Assembly: GCA_035654775.1 (NCBI GenBank)
Contig: DASRWB010000053.1
Coordinates: 1-44,829 of the forward strand
Direction of reading: 5' to 3'
Source of the DNA: HKST-UBA85 sp035654775
Lineage (GTDB): Bacteria; Bacteroidota; Bacteroidia; Flavobacteriales; Flavobacteriaceae
Length of the DNA stretch: 44,829 nucleotides
Below, piece by piece: positions 6,316 through 15,344 of the stretch. The notes beneath the pieces were generated by a model that did not search any database, was not told the origin of the DNA, and saw nothing but the letters and a program-made list of their open reading frames with translations. How positions within the stretch are numbered: position 1 is the first letter of the stretch; each line of letters opens with the position of its first letter. The position numbers and the translations under genes are program-made.

Positions 6316-9300
6316 TGCTTTTGCTTGTAATATTCTTGAATTTTCTTTTTATACTCCGGCTGCAAAGGTAGGTTTTGTTTATTTAAAATTTCTGTAGTAT
6401 TAAAATATTGCTGTATTTTTTGTTGCAACTCACTTGCTGTGTTTTTATGCGTTTTCCGGTTTGTTTTTGATTCTCTTTTCTCTTCCTCACCTTGCTGGAA
6501 AGCTGCATTTTCCATTTTTAAAAGTTGGTGCTTAAGTTGCTGCATTTTTTGAAGGGTTTGATTTGTAAAGCCTTTGTTTAACAAATCGAGTTCAATATCT
6601 TCCATAAACTTTAACAGGTTATTTTCTGCGCCGTTTAAACCATTTTGTTTTAGCTTGTCCTGAAGAGCTTCTCGCAGTTGCTGCTGCTGTTGGTATATTT
6701 GATACAATTCTCCGTTTAAATCTTCATTTAATTGTTCGCCTTCCCGACCTTGGGTTGGTTGATCTCCATTGTTTTCACCGGGTTTGCCTTCACCCTGCTT
6801 TTGTTCTTGGCCTTCGCCTTCCTGTGAACCCTTTTTATTTTCACCCTGCTTGTTAAGTCCTTCTTGCATTTGCTTATTTAATTCCTCCTGACTCATAATA
6901 ATATCGGGGAGTTGCATTTCGCCTTTACCACCTTGTCCGGGACTTGGCGTGCCTTTACCGGAAGCATTTCCCATAGCGTTCATTTGCATTTGCATCTGAT
7001 CCAAAATATTGCTCAGAAAATCAGCTAAATTATTGGCTGCTGTTATGGTGTATTGCTGTGTAGCGACACCTTGGTAGAGCATGTTTTCAGAAATTTGTTC
7101 CAGGGATTTGTCTATGTTGAAAAAAACATTGGAAACTTCAGTGTTTACCTTTTCTGAAATCATGGGTTGTCTTAAAGATAGTGCAAACAGGCTGTCGTCT
7201 ATGTGCCCGAAGTGTTCTCTTAGACTGCTTTGCTTTTTAAGTTTAATCGCATATTTGTTGTGATTGACATCAATGCTTTTAAACTCATTCATTAAATCCT
7301 CTTGACTAAAGGAAAACAAAACCAGATTGTCCAGTATCTGTCTGAGCATTTCCGAGTCTTCCATAAGTTGTTCACCGCCTGACATTTCCATGGCCATGGC
7401 CATTTGTTGTGCCATTTTTTTCATTTTTCTGGCGGCGTCTTTTTGTTTTTGTTTTGCTTTTTGCTGGTTGTTTTCGCTTTCCGGAGAAGATTCTTGCTGT
7501 TCACTCGGTTCTTGTTTTTCTTGCTTTTCAAGTTCTTCTGTGGCTTCTTCCATACGTTCTTCTATACTCTTTTCTTCTAGCTTGTCTCTTGGAATGTCTA
7601 AAGGCTCTTTTAGCTTTTTGTTTTCTTCTTCCAGCCGGTTCAACTCTTCTTCAAAGTCTTTAAACTCCTTGTTGAGTTCTTCTTGTTTATCTGTAGTATT
7701 GTTTTCCGGCGTTTCGTTTGATAACTGGTTTTGCTTGTCTCCCAGTTGGTCAAGTGTCTTCTGAAGTTTTTCCAGTTTTTTTCCTACATAATAGCGCTTA
7801 GTTAGTTCTAAGAGTTGTTCTAAACTTCGTTTTTGATTTTTATTTTGTTTGGCGAGCTGCTCTAATTTTTCCGTAAATTCTTCTTTGTTTATTTTTTCCT
7901 GCAATTCTTGCAGTTCTTGCAGTAACTTTTCATCTTCCTGAAGTTTTTGTTCTTGTTCTTCAAGGCGTTGTTTTAATTGCTCTTTATGGGTATCATTTGT
8001 ATTTTCTTTCTGAAATTCTTCCAGGCTTTTTTGCATTTCCTGATTGAATTTTTTCATGAGTTCTTCTTGTTGCTTTTGGCGCTTTAAAAAGTTTTCCAGT
8101 TTCTTTTTGTCATTAAAGTTTAGGGTGTTTTTTTCTTTTTGGGTTTTAGACAGTTCTTCCAATTGCTTTTCTTGTTTTTCAAACGCTCCTAAACTTTTGT
8201 TAAGCTCTTGAATGTTTTTGTTTTGCTGATTGAGGTTTTGGTTTTCTTCTTCTTCTTGCGTGAGTTTTCTGTAAGTAAATGTTGGGCTTTTACTGCTTTT
8301 TCCTCCGTGCATAGGATCGTTGTCTACTATCTTAAAATACATTTCATAGCTTACGCCTTCTGTTAAAGAAAGCGTGTCGGGAAAGGTGTGATAAAACTGG
8401 TCAAAATTGTCTTTTTTTAGAGGCAAATTCAGCGTTTTTACAGTTTCCGGAGTGTTGGCAGAGTAGTAAACTAACTGCAGTTTTCGCAATCCGTAATCAT
8501 CGCTAACCTGACCGTAAAAATACAGGGTTTTGTTATCGGTTGAATCTATTTGATGCTGTACATTAATTTCAGGGAATTCATCTTTAATTACACTGATATT
8601 AAAGGCTAGATTTTCATAGTCTTTTAAAAATGCATTCGATGTAGTAATGGAATAGTCTAATTTGTTAAATACCTGTTTTGTGGTGCTGAATTTTTCATTA
8701 TCTCGGCTAAATGCAGTAGTATCATTTGCATACAGATAAACGTCCTGTGTCGCTTTGGCTGTTACGTTCCAGCTTACTTTCGTTCCTTCGGGAATTAGTG
8801 CGTTTCCGGTGCTTTTTAGGGTTTCGGTTTTTTTGCCTGTATAAGCCGGATACTGTAATACCATTTCAAAGTCGGTTACCACCGGCGCTTCAATAACTTC
8901 CAGTGTGTAGGGTTTAGATTTTACATTTCCTGATTGCAGTATAAAAGTAGTTTGGGTTTCAGGCTTATCAAAAACATATTCAAAAGTACCCGAACTGCTT
9001 TTCTGTAAAAAATAGGATTCGTCATTGTACACAATCTGTGCGTTTTCAGGTACGACATCACCTGTGGTTGAGATTTGCACTTTAAAATCTTCACCTTGAA
9101 CGGCTTGCAGTGTATTATTAATGACAAAAAACGCAAAAGGCGCAGGTGGTTCATAGGCTGTTTTGTAGTTAACTACACGCTTATACCCATCGCTAAACCA
9201 GCTGATTTTCCCGGAAACATAGGACAAGGCAAAGATTAATAAGGGTATGGCGGCGTATTTAAGGTATTTTTTATTGTTTTTGAAGTTGACCGCAAGTTTA

Positions 9301-9719
9301 AAAGGAACAGGGGTTAATTCGGCTGACTTTTGGTCTATACTTGCCAGTAAAAGTTCCGACTGTTGTTTATTTTCGCTTAATTGTAGAACATTTAGAAGTT
9401 TATCACTTACATTGGGAAAATGATTTCCTATAATTTGAGAAGCTTTATGGTGAGATATTCCGTTTTGAAGCTTGAACAGTTTAGCTAGCGGCAAAACAAT
9501 AAACTTGATAAAAAGTCCGACTTCTACCAGTATAAACAACCAAAACAAAAACGAACGAACCGTAGTATTAAGCCACAATACATATTCTATAAACACCGTA
9601 AACATAAAGTATAAAAGGCCTATTGAAAAAAACAAAATAACGCCCTTAAGCAATTCGTTTAAATAAAAACGACGGATAAAGTGTTCTAATTTTGACTGTA
9701 TTATTTTAAAATTTCCCAT
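6312..9719 (-). CDS. DUF4175 giant membrane-anchored coiled-coil protein
   Basis: 1135 aa. The N-terminus has two hydrophobic hairpin segments (about 23-47 and 53-75) and a further one near 154-168, then a predicted beta-rich extracytoplasmic stretch (about 185-480). A very long E/K/Q coiled coil follows (about 490-760), then a conserved helical block with MKKMAQQMAMAMEMSGG and LRQILDNLVLFSFSQEDL. A glycine/glutamine-rich linker runs from about 945 to 1045, with a final helical segment. The architecture matches DUF4175, a Bacteroidetes family of unknown function. It is the first gene of a coupled pair with ybeY. No clear TAnnTTTG box precedes it. Confidence 0.88.
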   Translation of the reverse strand: MGNFKIIQSKLEHFIRRFYLNELLKGVILFFSIGLLYFMFTVFIEYVLWLNTTVRSFLFWLFILVEVGLFIKFIVLPLAKLFKLQNGISHHKASQIIGNHFPNVSDKLLNVLQLSENKQQSELLLASIDQKSAELTPVPFKLAVNFKNNKKYLKYAAIPLLIFALSYVSGKISWFSDGYKRVVNYKTAYEPPAPFAFFVINNTLQAVQGEDFKVQISTTGDVVPENAQIVYNDESYFLQKSSSGTFEYVFDKPETQTTFILQSGNVKSKPYTLEVIEAPVVTDFEMVLQYPAYTGKKTETLKSTGNALIPEGTKVSWNVTAKATQDVYLYANDTTAFSRDNEKFSTTKQVFNKLDYSITTSNAFLKDYENLAFNISVIKDEFPEINVQHQIDSTDNKTLYFYGQVSDDYGLRKLQLVYYSANTPETVKTLNLPLKKDNFDQFYHTFPDTLSLTEGVSYEMYFKIVDNDPMHGGKSSKSPTFTYRKLTQEEEENQNLNQQNKNIQELNKSLGAFEKQEKQLEELSKTQKEKNTLNFNDKKKLENFLKRQKQQEELMKKFNQEMQKSLEEFQKENTNDTHKEQLKQRLEEQEQKLQEDEKLLQELQELQEKINKEEFTEKLEQLAKQNKNQKRSLEQLLELTKRYYVGKKLEKLQKTLDQLGDKQNQLSNETPENNTTDKQEELNKEFKDFEEELNRLEEENKKLKEPLDIPRDKLEEKSIEERMEEATEELEKQEKQEPSEQQESSPESENNQQKAKQKQKDAARKMKKMAQQMAMAMEMSGGEQLMEDSEMLRQILDNLVLFSFSQEDLMNEFKSIDVNHNKYAIKLKKQSSLREHFGHIDDSLFALSLRQPMISEKVNTEVSNVFFNIDKSLEQISENMLYQGVATQQYTITAANNLADFLSNILDQMQMQMNAMGNASGKGTPSPGQGGKGEMQLPDIIMSQEELNKQMQEGLNKQGENKKGSQEGEGQEQKQGEGKPGENNGDQPTQGREGEQLNEDLNGELYQIYQQQQQLREALQDKLKQNGLNGAENNLLKFMEDIELDLLNKGFTNQTLQKMQQLKHQLLKMENAAFQQGEEEKRESKTNRKTHKNTASELQQKIQQYFNTTEILNKQNLPLQPEYKKKIQEYYKQKQ

Positions 9720-9770
9720 ATAGAGGTAATGAACTTACTAAATTACAATTTTATTTTGTTGCTAAATGAC

Positions 9771-9778
9771 TAAATTTG
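9771..9778 (+). promoter_or_regulatory. -7 box for the alkB-like gene
   Basis: TAAATTTG 22 bp before the ATG at 9801. Confidence 0.55.
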
Positions 9779-9800
9779 ATAAGATAATGTTAAACTACTT

Positions 9801-10844
9801 ATGAAAGATATAAAGTATTTAGGGGCTTTTTCTATTCCCATTGTTGCTTTTTTGTCCATTTATTTCAAAGAGTATTTTGTTTTTTTAACTCTGTTTTATG
9901 CGTTTTTGATTTTGCCTGTTCTTGAAATTATTCTTCCACAGTACAATGCACCGCTTAGTCCGGAAGAAGTAGAGAATAAAAATAAAAATCGGTTGTTTGA
10001 CTGGCTGCTGTTTTTAAATATTCCTCTTGTTTACCTCATCCTTCTGTATGCCTTGTTATCTGTAACAAATGAATCTTTAGCTTCTTTTGAAATTATTGGG
10101 ATTGCATTTTCTGCGGGAATTGTTTTTGGTGTAAACGGAATAAATGTAGGACATGAGCTTGGACATAGACAACAGTCTTTTCAAAGGTATTTAGGTAAAC
10201 TTCTGTTGCTTCCTTCGCTGTATATGCATTTTTATATTGAGCATAATTACGGGCATCATCTGCATGTAGGCACCAAAGAAGATCCGGCTACAGCGCGGTA
10301 CAATCAAAGTGTGTATTCCTTTTGGGTGAGTTCTATTTTGGGGCAATACATAAATGCATGGCGAATTCAGCTGCAATTACTTAAAAAAAGCGGTCGTTCT
10401 TTTCTTTCTGTTAAAAATGATATGCTTTGGTATAGCGGCATTCAGTGTGCTTATTTAATCGGAATTTACCTGTACTTCGGCGGTTTGGGCGTATTGTTTT
10501 CTATGGCATGTGCTCTCGTGGGTGTTTTATTGCTTGAAACTGTAAATTACATTGAACACTACGGTTTGTCTAGAAATAAAACAAAATCCGGAAGGTATGA
10601 GCGGGTGAGTAAAATCCATTCCTGGAACTCCAATCATATCATTGGGCGTATTGTCCTTTACGAACTTACACGGCACAGTGATCATCATTACAAATCCAGT
10701 AAAAAATACCAAATTCTTGAATGTCATGACGAAAGTCCACAAATGCCCTTTGGCTATCCTACTTCCATGTTACTTTCACTAATTCCGCCTATATGGTTTA
10801 AAATTATGAACAAGCGTATTCCTAAAGAAATGATTTCTTCCTAA
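9801..10844 (+). CDS. AlkB-type membrane-bound alkane 1-monooxygenase
   Basis: 347 aa integral membrane non-haem di-iron hydroxylase. All AlkB-specific histidine motifs are present: HELGH (118-122), EHNYGHHLHVGTKEDPATAR (147-166), the HYG motif NYIEHYG (249-255) and LTRHSDHH (289-296). Several transmembrane helices are seen (about 8-45, 68-88, 95-112, 215-250, 320-335). This separates it from ordinary acyl desaturases, which lack the NYIEHYG segment. AlkB needs electrons from rubredoxin; none is encoded nearby. It is about 50 residues shorter than Pseudomonas AlkB, and its natural substrate (alkane or another lipid chain) cannot be read from the sequence. Confidence 0.88.
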   Translation: MKDIKYLGAFSIPIVAFLSIYFKEYFVFLTLFYAFLILPVLEIILPQYNAPLSPEEVENKNKNRLFDWLLFLNIPLVYLILLYALLSVTNESLASFEIIGIAFSAGIVFGVNGINVGHELGHRQQSFQRYLGKLLLLPSLYMHFYIEHNYGHHLHVGTKEDPATARYNQSVYSFWVSSILGQYINAWRIQLQLLKKSGRSFLSVKNDMLWYSGIQCAYLIGIYLYFGGLGVLFSMACALVGVLLLETVNYIEHYGLSRNKTKSGRYERVSKIHSWNSNHIIGRIVLYELTRHSDHHYKSSKKYQILECHDESPQMPFGYPTSMLLSLIPPIWFKIMNKRIPKEMISS

Positions 10845-10871
10845 AGAAATTTCAATTCCCAACAGGCTTCT

Positions 10872-10879
10872 TATCTTTG
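10872..10879 (+). promoter_or_regulatory. -7 box for gltX
   Basis: TATCTTTG 19 bp upstream of the gltX ATG. Confidence 0.55.
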
Positions 10880-10898
10880 TACTCTTAAATTTTAATCT

Positions 10899-12419
10899 AT
10901 GAGTCAACTCGTTCGCGTAAGATTTGCCCCTAGTCCAACCGGACCTTTACATATTGGTGGTGTTAGAACCGCTTTATTTAACTACCTGTTTGCAAAAAAA
11001 CACCGTGGAACTTTTATTTTAAGAATAGAAGATACCGATCAAAACCGGTTTGTTAACGGTGCTGAACAGTATATCATTGAAGCATTGAACTGGTGTGGAA
11101 TTCCTTTTGATGAAGGTCCCGGAACTGGCGGAAACTATGGTCCTTATAGGCAAAGCGAGCGTAAAGAAATATACAGGCAATACGCCGATGAGTTGATTGC
11201 CAAAGGTAAAGCCTATTATGCTTTTGACACTGCTGAAGAATTGGATTTTCACAGAAAAGACCATGAGCAAAAAGGTAAAACCTTTATTTATAACTGGCAC
11301 AACCGCTTAAAACTGAAAAATTCGCTTTCGCTTTCTAAAGAAGAAGTTGACAAACGAATGGCTTCAGGCGAAACCTATGTGGTTCGTTTCTTATCGTCTA
11401 AAGATGAAACCTTGTATTTACAAGACCTCATTCGAGGTAAAATTACCATAGATAGCCATACCCTAGACGATAAGGTTTTGTTCAAAAGCGATGGCATGCC
11501 TACCTATCACTTGGCCAACGTTGTAGACGATTATTTAATGAAAATAACTCATGTTATTCGTGGCGAAGAATGGCTTCCGTCTTTAGCCTTGCACTACCAA
11601 TTGTATGAGGCATTCGGATGGATAGCGCCTAAATTTGCCCACTTACCTTTAATTTTAAAACCCACAGGGAAAGGAAAACTAAGCAAACGCGACGGCGAAA
11701 AACTGGGCTTTCCTGTATTTCCTTTAGAGTGGAAAAATCCCGTAAATGGAGAAGTTTCAAAAGGCTACCGCGAAGAAGGATATTTCCCTGAAGCGGTTAC
11801 CAATTTTCTGGCATTTTTAGGCTGGAATCCGGGAACGGAGCAAGAGCTCTTTAGTCTAAACGAACTTGTTGAGGCTTTTGATTTGGAGCGGGTAAATAAA
11901 GCCGGAGCGCGTTTTGACCCGGATAAAACAAAATGGTACAACCATCAGTATATGCAACTGCAGGACAACAAAAATCTGGCAAAAGCTTTTGCTTCGATTT
12001 ATCCTCAAATTAAAGACGTAAATATTGACTACACAACTGCCGTTATTGCACTCATCAAGGAACGCGCTACTTTTGTAAGTGAGTTTTGGGAGTTAAGTTC
12101 GTTCTTTTTTGAAACACCAACCGAATTGGATGAATCCTCCGTTAAAAAAGCCTGGAAAGAAGACACTCCTAAAATTATGAGTGACCTTCTTGAGCTTATT
12201 GATGCTACAGAAGATTTTTCATTTGAAAACCTTCAAGGTAGTGTCAAAAACTGGATAGACGCTAAAGAAATTTCCTTTGGTAAAGTAATGATGCCCTTGC
12301 GATTAAGCTTAGTAGGTTCGCTTAAAGGTCCGGATGTATTTCACATTATGACAATGATTGGTAAAGCAGAAAGTATTCGCCGGATAGAAAATATATTAAA
12401 CACACTTGCTGCTAATTAA
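10899..12419 (+). CDS. gltX: glutamyl-tRNA synthetase
   Basis: Class I synthetase that charges tRNA-Glu (506 aa). Seen: the HIGH-type motif FAPSPTGPLHIGG (9-21), LRIEDTDQNR (41-50), HVIRGEEWLPS (218-228) and the KMSKS-type loop KLSKRDG (260-266), followed by the anticodon-binding C-terminal half. A separate glnS is present in the window, so this enzyme probably does not need to misacylate tRNA-Gln. Its TAA overlaps the stop codon of the converging gene within one TTAA. Confidence 0.97.
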   Translation: MSQLVRVRFAPSPTGPLHIGGVRTALFNYLFAKKHRGTFILRIEDTDQNRFVNGAEQYIIEALNWCGIPFDEGPGTGGNYGPYRQSERKEIYRQYADELIAKGKAYYAFDTAEELDFHRKDHEQKGKTFIYNWHNRLKLKNSLSLSKEEVDKRMASGETYVVRFLSSKDETLYLQDLIRGKITIDSHTLDDKVLFKSDGMPTYHLANVVDDYLMKITHVIRGEEWLPSLALHYQLYEAFGWIAPKFAHLPLILKPTGKGKLSKRDGEKLGFPVFPLEWKNPVNGEVSKGYREEGYFPEAVTNFLAFLGWNPGTEQELFSLNELVEAFDLERVNKAGARFDPDKTKWYNHQYMQLQDNKNLAKAFASIYPQIKDVNIDYTTAVIALIKERATFVSEFWELSSFFFETPTELDESSVKKAWKEDTPKIMSDLLELIDATEDFSFENLQGSVKNWIDAKEISFGKVMMPLRLSLVGSLKGPDVFHIMTMIGKAESIRRIENILNTLAAN

Positions 12420-13099
12420 AACGTAAACATGATACCAAACACCAGCATGCTTTGATTTCCTTTGAAGTTTGAATTGCCACCACTTGTATCCAGCTCTTTT
12501 GTGTTAAGCTTTTTAAGGATGTTTGTAAATCCGTAGATGTATTGTGCTCTTAGTTTTATAAACTCAAATCCGGCGGTAACTCCAACAGCGCCGTTAAGGT
12601 TAAATTTTGATATTTCTGAAATGTCTTTGGCTGTTAAATTGGAATAATTAGATACCGTAAAGTTTTCCTGATTTTTGTCTTCAATAAGCAACCTGTCGTT
12701 GTACTGAAGCATTGGTCCAACATCCAGTGTAAGGTGGCTTCCAAAGGTTTTAATATGCATCAATAACGCTACTTGTGCGGCAAACATTTTGTATGTAATT
12801 TCTTCCGGGTTTGCTGATAGCGGTGCATTTCCCATGATGCTTATTTTATTTTCAGACAGTTGCATCGCGTAACTGATGTTATACCACTTGTTGGGAATAT
12901 CAACCGTAGCCGAAGCTGAAGCCAACCAACCATTTTCTGCTTTGGTTTCAAAATTATCGGTCTTTATATCATATTGCGTAATGCCGCCCAAAATACCAAA
13001 ACCATTTTGAATTCTGTAAAAACCCTTTTGCGAGAAACAAGTTGTAACAAACGCTGTGGTAAAAATTACTAACAGTATGTTATGCGGTATTAATTTCAT
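12416..13099 (-). CDS. small outer-membrane beta-barrel-like protein, function unknown
   Basis: 227 aa. A signal peptide ends near TTCFSQ (about residue 24). The mature part has alternating polar/hydrophobic strands with glycines and aromatics (for example NGFGILGGITQYDI, AVGVTAGFEFIKLRAQYIYGF) and ends in FGIMFTF, with a C-terminal aromatic residue as in outer-membrane barrels. This fits the broad PorT-like/OMP beta-barrel class, but I cannot assign a family with confidence. It has its own -7 box and converges on gltX. Confidence 0.7.
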   Translation of the reverse strand: MKLIPHNILLVIFTTAFVTTCFSQKGFYRIQNGFGILGGITQYDIKTDNFETKAENGWLASASATVDIPNKWYNISYAMQLSENKISIMGNAPLSANPEEITYKMFAAQVALLMHIKTFGSHLTLDVGPMLQYNDRLLIEDKNQENFTVSNYSNLTAKDISEISKFNLNGAVGVTAGFEFIKLRAQYIYGFTNILKKLNTKELDTSGGNSNFKGNQSMLVFGIMFTF

Positions 13100-13121
13100 A
13101 GTAATTTATTACGAATAACGA

Positions 13122-13129
13122 CAAATATA
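13122..13129 (-). promoter_or_regulatory. -7 box for the small barrel protein
   Basis: Minus-strand TATATTTG 22 bp before the ATG at 13099. Confidence 0.55.
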
Positions 13130-13172
13130 GCTTAATTTTAGTACTTTAAAGTTTAAACCTAAATTATGTAGT

Positions 13173-14093
13173 ATGAATATTTACCTTATCCCTATTATTT
13201 TTATTGGACTTATTATCCTTTTTTCCTCTTTTTTCATTGTTAAACAGCAAACCGCAGCCATTATTGAGCGCTTTGGAAGGTTTCAAAGTATTCGGCATTC
13301 CGGTTTACAATTAAAAATACCGTTGGTTGACAGAATTGCCGGTAAACTAAGTTTAAAAATTCAACAGTTGGATGTAATTGTAGAAACTAAAACTTTAGAC
13401 GATGTATTTGTACGCTTGAAAGTATCGGTGCAGTATGTTGTAATTAAAGACAAAGTATATGACGCGTTTTACAAGTTGGATTATCCGCACGATCAAATTA
13501 CCAGTTACGTGTTTGACGTGGTAAGAGCCGAAGTTCCGAAAATGAAACTGGACGACGTTTTTGTGAAAAAAGACGACATTGCCATTGCCGTAAAGTCTGA
13601 ACTTAATGACGCCATGCTGGACTACGGCTTTGATATCATAAAAACTCTGGTCACCGATATTGACCCTGATGCTCAGGTAAAAGCTGCCATGAACCGCATT
13701 AATGCTTCCGAAAGAGAAAAAATTGCCGCACAATACGAAGGAGACGCTGCGCGAATCTTGATTGTAGAAAAAGCCAAAGCCGAAGCCGAAAGCAAGCGCT
13801 TGCAGGGGCAAGGTATTGCAGACCAGCGACGTGAAATTGCTCGTGGTTTAGAAGAATCTGTAGAAGTACTGAATAAAGTTGGGATTAACTCGCAGGAAGC
13901 TTCTGCCTTAATTGTTGTAACACAGCACTACGATACCCTTCAAGCCATTGGTGAAGAAACCAACAGCAATTTAATTTTATTGCCTAATTCACCACAAGCA
14001 GGCAGTGATATGCTAAACAATATGGTAGCTAGTTTTACCGCAAGTAACCAAATAGGTGAAGCAATGAAACAACAAAACAAGAAAAAAGAATAA
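13173..14093 (+). CDS. SPFH/Band 7 (stomatin-like) membrane protein
   Basis: 306 aa. One N-terminal membrane helix (about 3-25) is followed by the SPFH core: VKQQTAAIIERFGRFQSIRHSGLQLKIP (24-51), then VIVETKTLDDVFVRLKVSVQY. An alanine/glutamate-rich coiled coil follows (INASEREKIAAQYEGDAARIL to LQGQGIADQRREIARGL, about 177-225). This matches QmcA/paraslipin proteins, which form large membrane cage assemblies and often regulate membrane proteases. No NfeD partner is adjacent. A strong hairpin terminator follows. Confidence 0.9.
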   Translation: MNIYLIPIIFIGLIILFSSFFIVKQQTAAIIERFGRFQSIRHSGLQLKIPLVDRIAGKLSLKIQQLDVIVETKTLDDVFVRLKVSVQYVVIKDKVYDAFYKLDYPHDQITSYVFDVVRAEVPKMKLDDVFVKKDDIAIAVKSELNDAMLDYGFDIIKTLVTDIDPDAQVKAAMNRINASEREKIAAQYEGDAARILIVEKAKAEAESKRLQGQGIADQRREIARGLEESVEVLNKVGINSQEASALIVVTQHYDTLQAIGEETNSNLILLPNSPQAGSDMLNNMVASFTASNQIGEAMKQQNKKKE

Positions 14094-14097
14094 ATAG

Positions 14098-14127
14098 AAA
14101 AATCCTAACAAATTGTTGGGATTTTTT
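14098..14127. terminator. bidirectional terminator between SPFH and the acyltransferase-like gene
   Basis: AAAAATCC and GGATTTTT form the outer stem, extended inward by TAAC/GTTG pairs (one G-U), with a 5-nt loop. The A run on the left and T run on the right let it work for both converging genes. Confidence 0.8.
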
Positions 14128-15283
14128 ATTTTCCAAAAGGGTTTCTTTCCTCCCATTTTTGCTTTGGACTCATGACATTGAATATGGGCTTTAACAGTGC
14201 GTTTAATAGCGGATTCGTGTGCTTCAAATACATGCTCATTCCAACAGGTTTTGCGCCAACAGAACTTTTAATTTCCATGGCCGTACGAGCATAAACTACC
14301 TGCGTGTAGTTCCTATTTACTGCATACTCCAGCATGTCGTAAAGCATGTTTAGATACAATTGCTTACGGTATTGGTATTTTACATCATAGCCCAAAAAAT
14401 AGGTTTCTAAGGTTTTGGCATTTAAAAGCAACGAATAAAACCCTATTAACTCATTATTCAAATAATATCCAAACAGTTTAAACCCATCTCCCATTTGTTT
14501 TTTGAGTTCACTAAAATGATTTTCAGGAAGAATAAAGGTGTTGAATTTGGCATTATCCGATACGTTTTTATACAACCTATAAATAACAAAGGATTCGTTT
14601 GTAATTGCCTCCAAATCTAACTCTCTGGTTTCTGTAGGCTTTAGTTTCTTTCGAGCAGTTTTGTAACGCTTTCTGTATTTAGCTACCAAATCGTTTACAT
14701 ACGCTTTTGTGGAGTTCCACCCAGATGAAACATCCAGTACCATATTGGGTTGCGCCCATGCTTTTGAAAATTGAAGTTCTTTCAGTCTACTATGATTTTT
14801 AACCATGTTATCGGTTTCATAAAAATCTTTAAGTAAATACAGCCTGATGTGCTTTCCGGTGGTATTTTTTATTTCTTTTTCTAAATGCTCCATGGCGGCA
14901 ATTAGAGCTTCAAAAAAAACCGAAAACTTTACACTCGCAACATCAAAAGAATACCCGTGTTGCCCGGTATGCATTAAGTTTCCAAGAACCAAAATATTTC
15001 CTTTTAGAAGTAAAGACAACAGCTTTCTTAAGGTTTGTTTCCATAGTGAAGCTCCGTTTTTTCGAAACATATCTTTGGCATAAAGCTCGGCCTTTTGCAT
15101 TATTGCGGTGCCAACCAATTTATCGTCTTGAAAAAAAGCAATAAAATAACACCTAATTGTTTCTGGTGAAGCCTTTTCCAGCACACGCAAATAGGCTTTT
15201 TGCAGCATAACGTCATGGCTGTTAAGCGTATCCCAATGTTCAGGTAAATTTTTTGCTGCTGTGTACGTTTTAAATTTTATCAA
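14126..15283 (-). CDS. FemAB/GNAT-like acyltransferase, function unknown
   Basis: 385 aa with a TTG start (no in-frame ATG nearby). A C-terminal GNAT-like fold is suggested by KLFGYYLNNELIGFYSLLLNAKTLETYFLGYD followed by YRKQLYLNMLYDMLEYAVNRN (about 275-330), as in FemAB-like acetyltransferases of the BioF2/DUF482 type. The middle contains a basic stretch YRKRYKTARKKLKP (about 203-216). No signal peptide is present. Family members act on peptidoglycan precursors or other amino-acyl substrates, but nothing here identifies the substrate. It lies between two terminators. Confidence 0.6.
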   Translation of the reverse strand: MIKFKTYTAAKNLPEHWDTLNSHDVMLQKAYLRVLEKASPETIRCYFIAFFQDDKLVGTAIMQKAELYAKDMFRKNGASLWKQTLRKLLSLLLKGNILVLGNLMHTGQHGYSFDVASVKFSVFFEALIAAMEHLEKEIKNTTGKHIRLYLLKDFYETDNMVKNHSRLKELQFSKAWAQPNMVLDVSSGWNSTKAYVNDLVAKYRKRYKTARKKLKPTETRELDLEAITNESFVIYRLYKNVSDNAKFNTFILPENHFSELKKQMGDGFKLFGYYLNNELIGFYSLLLNAKTLETYFLGYDVKYQYRKQLYLNMLYDMLEYAVNRNYTQVVYARTAMEIKSSVGAKPVGMSMYLKHTNPLLNALLKPIFNVMSPKQKWEERNPFGK

Positions 15284-15290
15284 ACCAAAA

Positions 15291-15322
15291 GAAAAGACTG
15301 AAGTTTAGCTTCTTCAGTCTTC
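15291..15322 (-). terminator. terminator of the DUF1761 gene
   Basis: AAGACTGAAG (15294-15303) pairs perfectly with CTTCAGTCTT (15312-15321) around an 8-nt loop; on the minus strand it is followed by TTTTCTTTT. It also lies just before the start of the acyltransferase-like gene. Confidence 0.75.
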
Positions 15323-15344
15323 AAAATATGTTAATCATTACAAA

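Noticed and set aside
7327..7764. Open frame of 145 codons on the plus strand inside the DUF4175 gene
   Set aside because: Serine/phenylalanine/cysteine-rich translation typical of the reverse strand of a K/E/Q-rich coiled coil; no promoter or homologous features.
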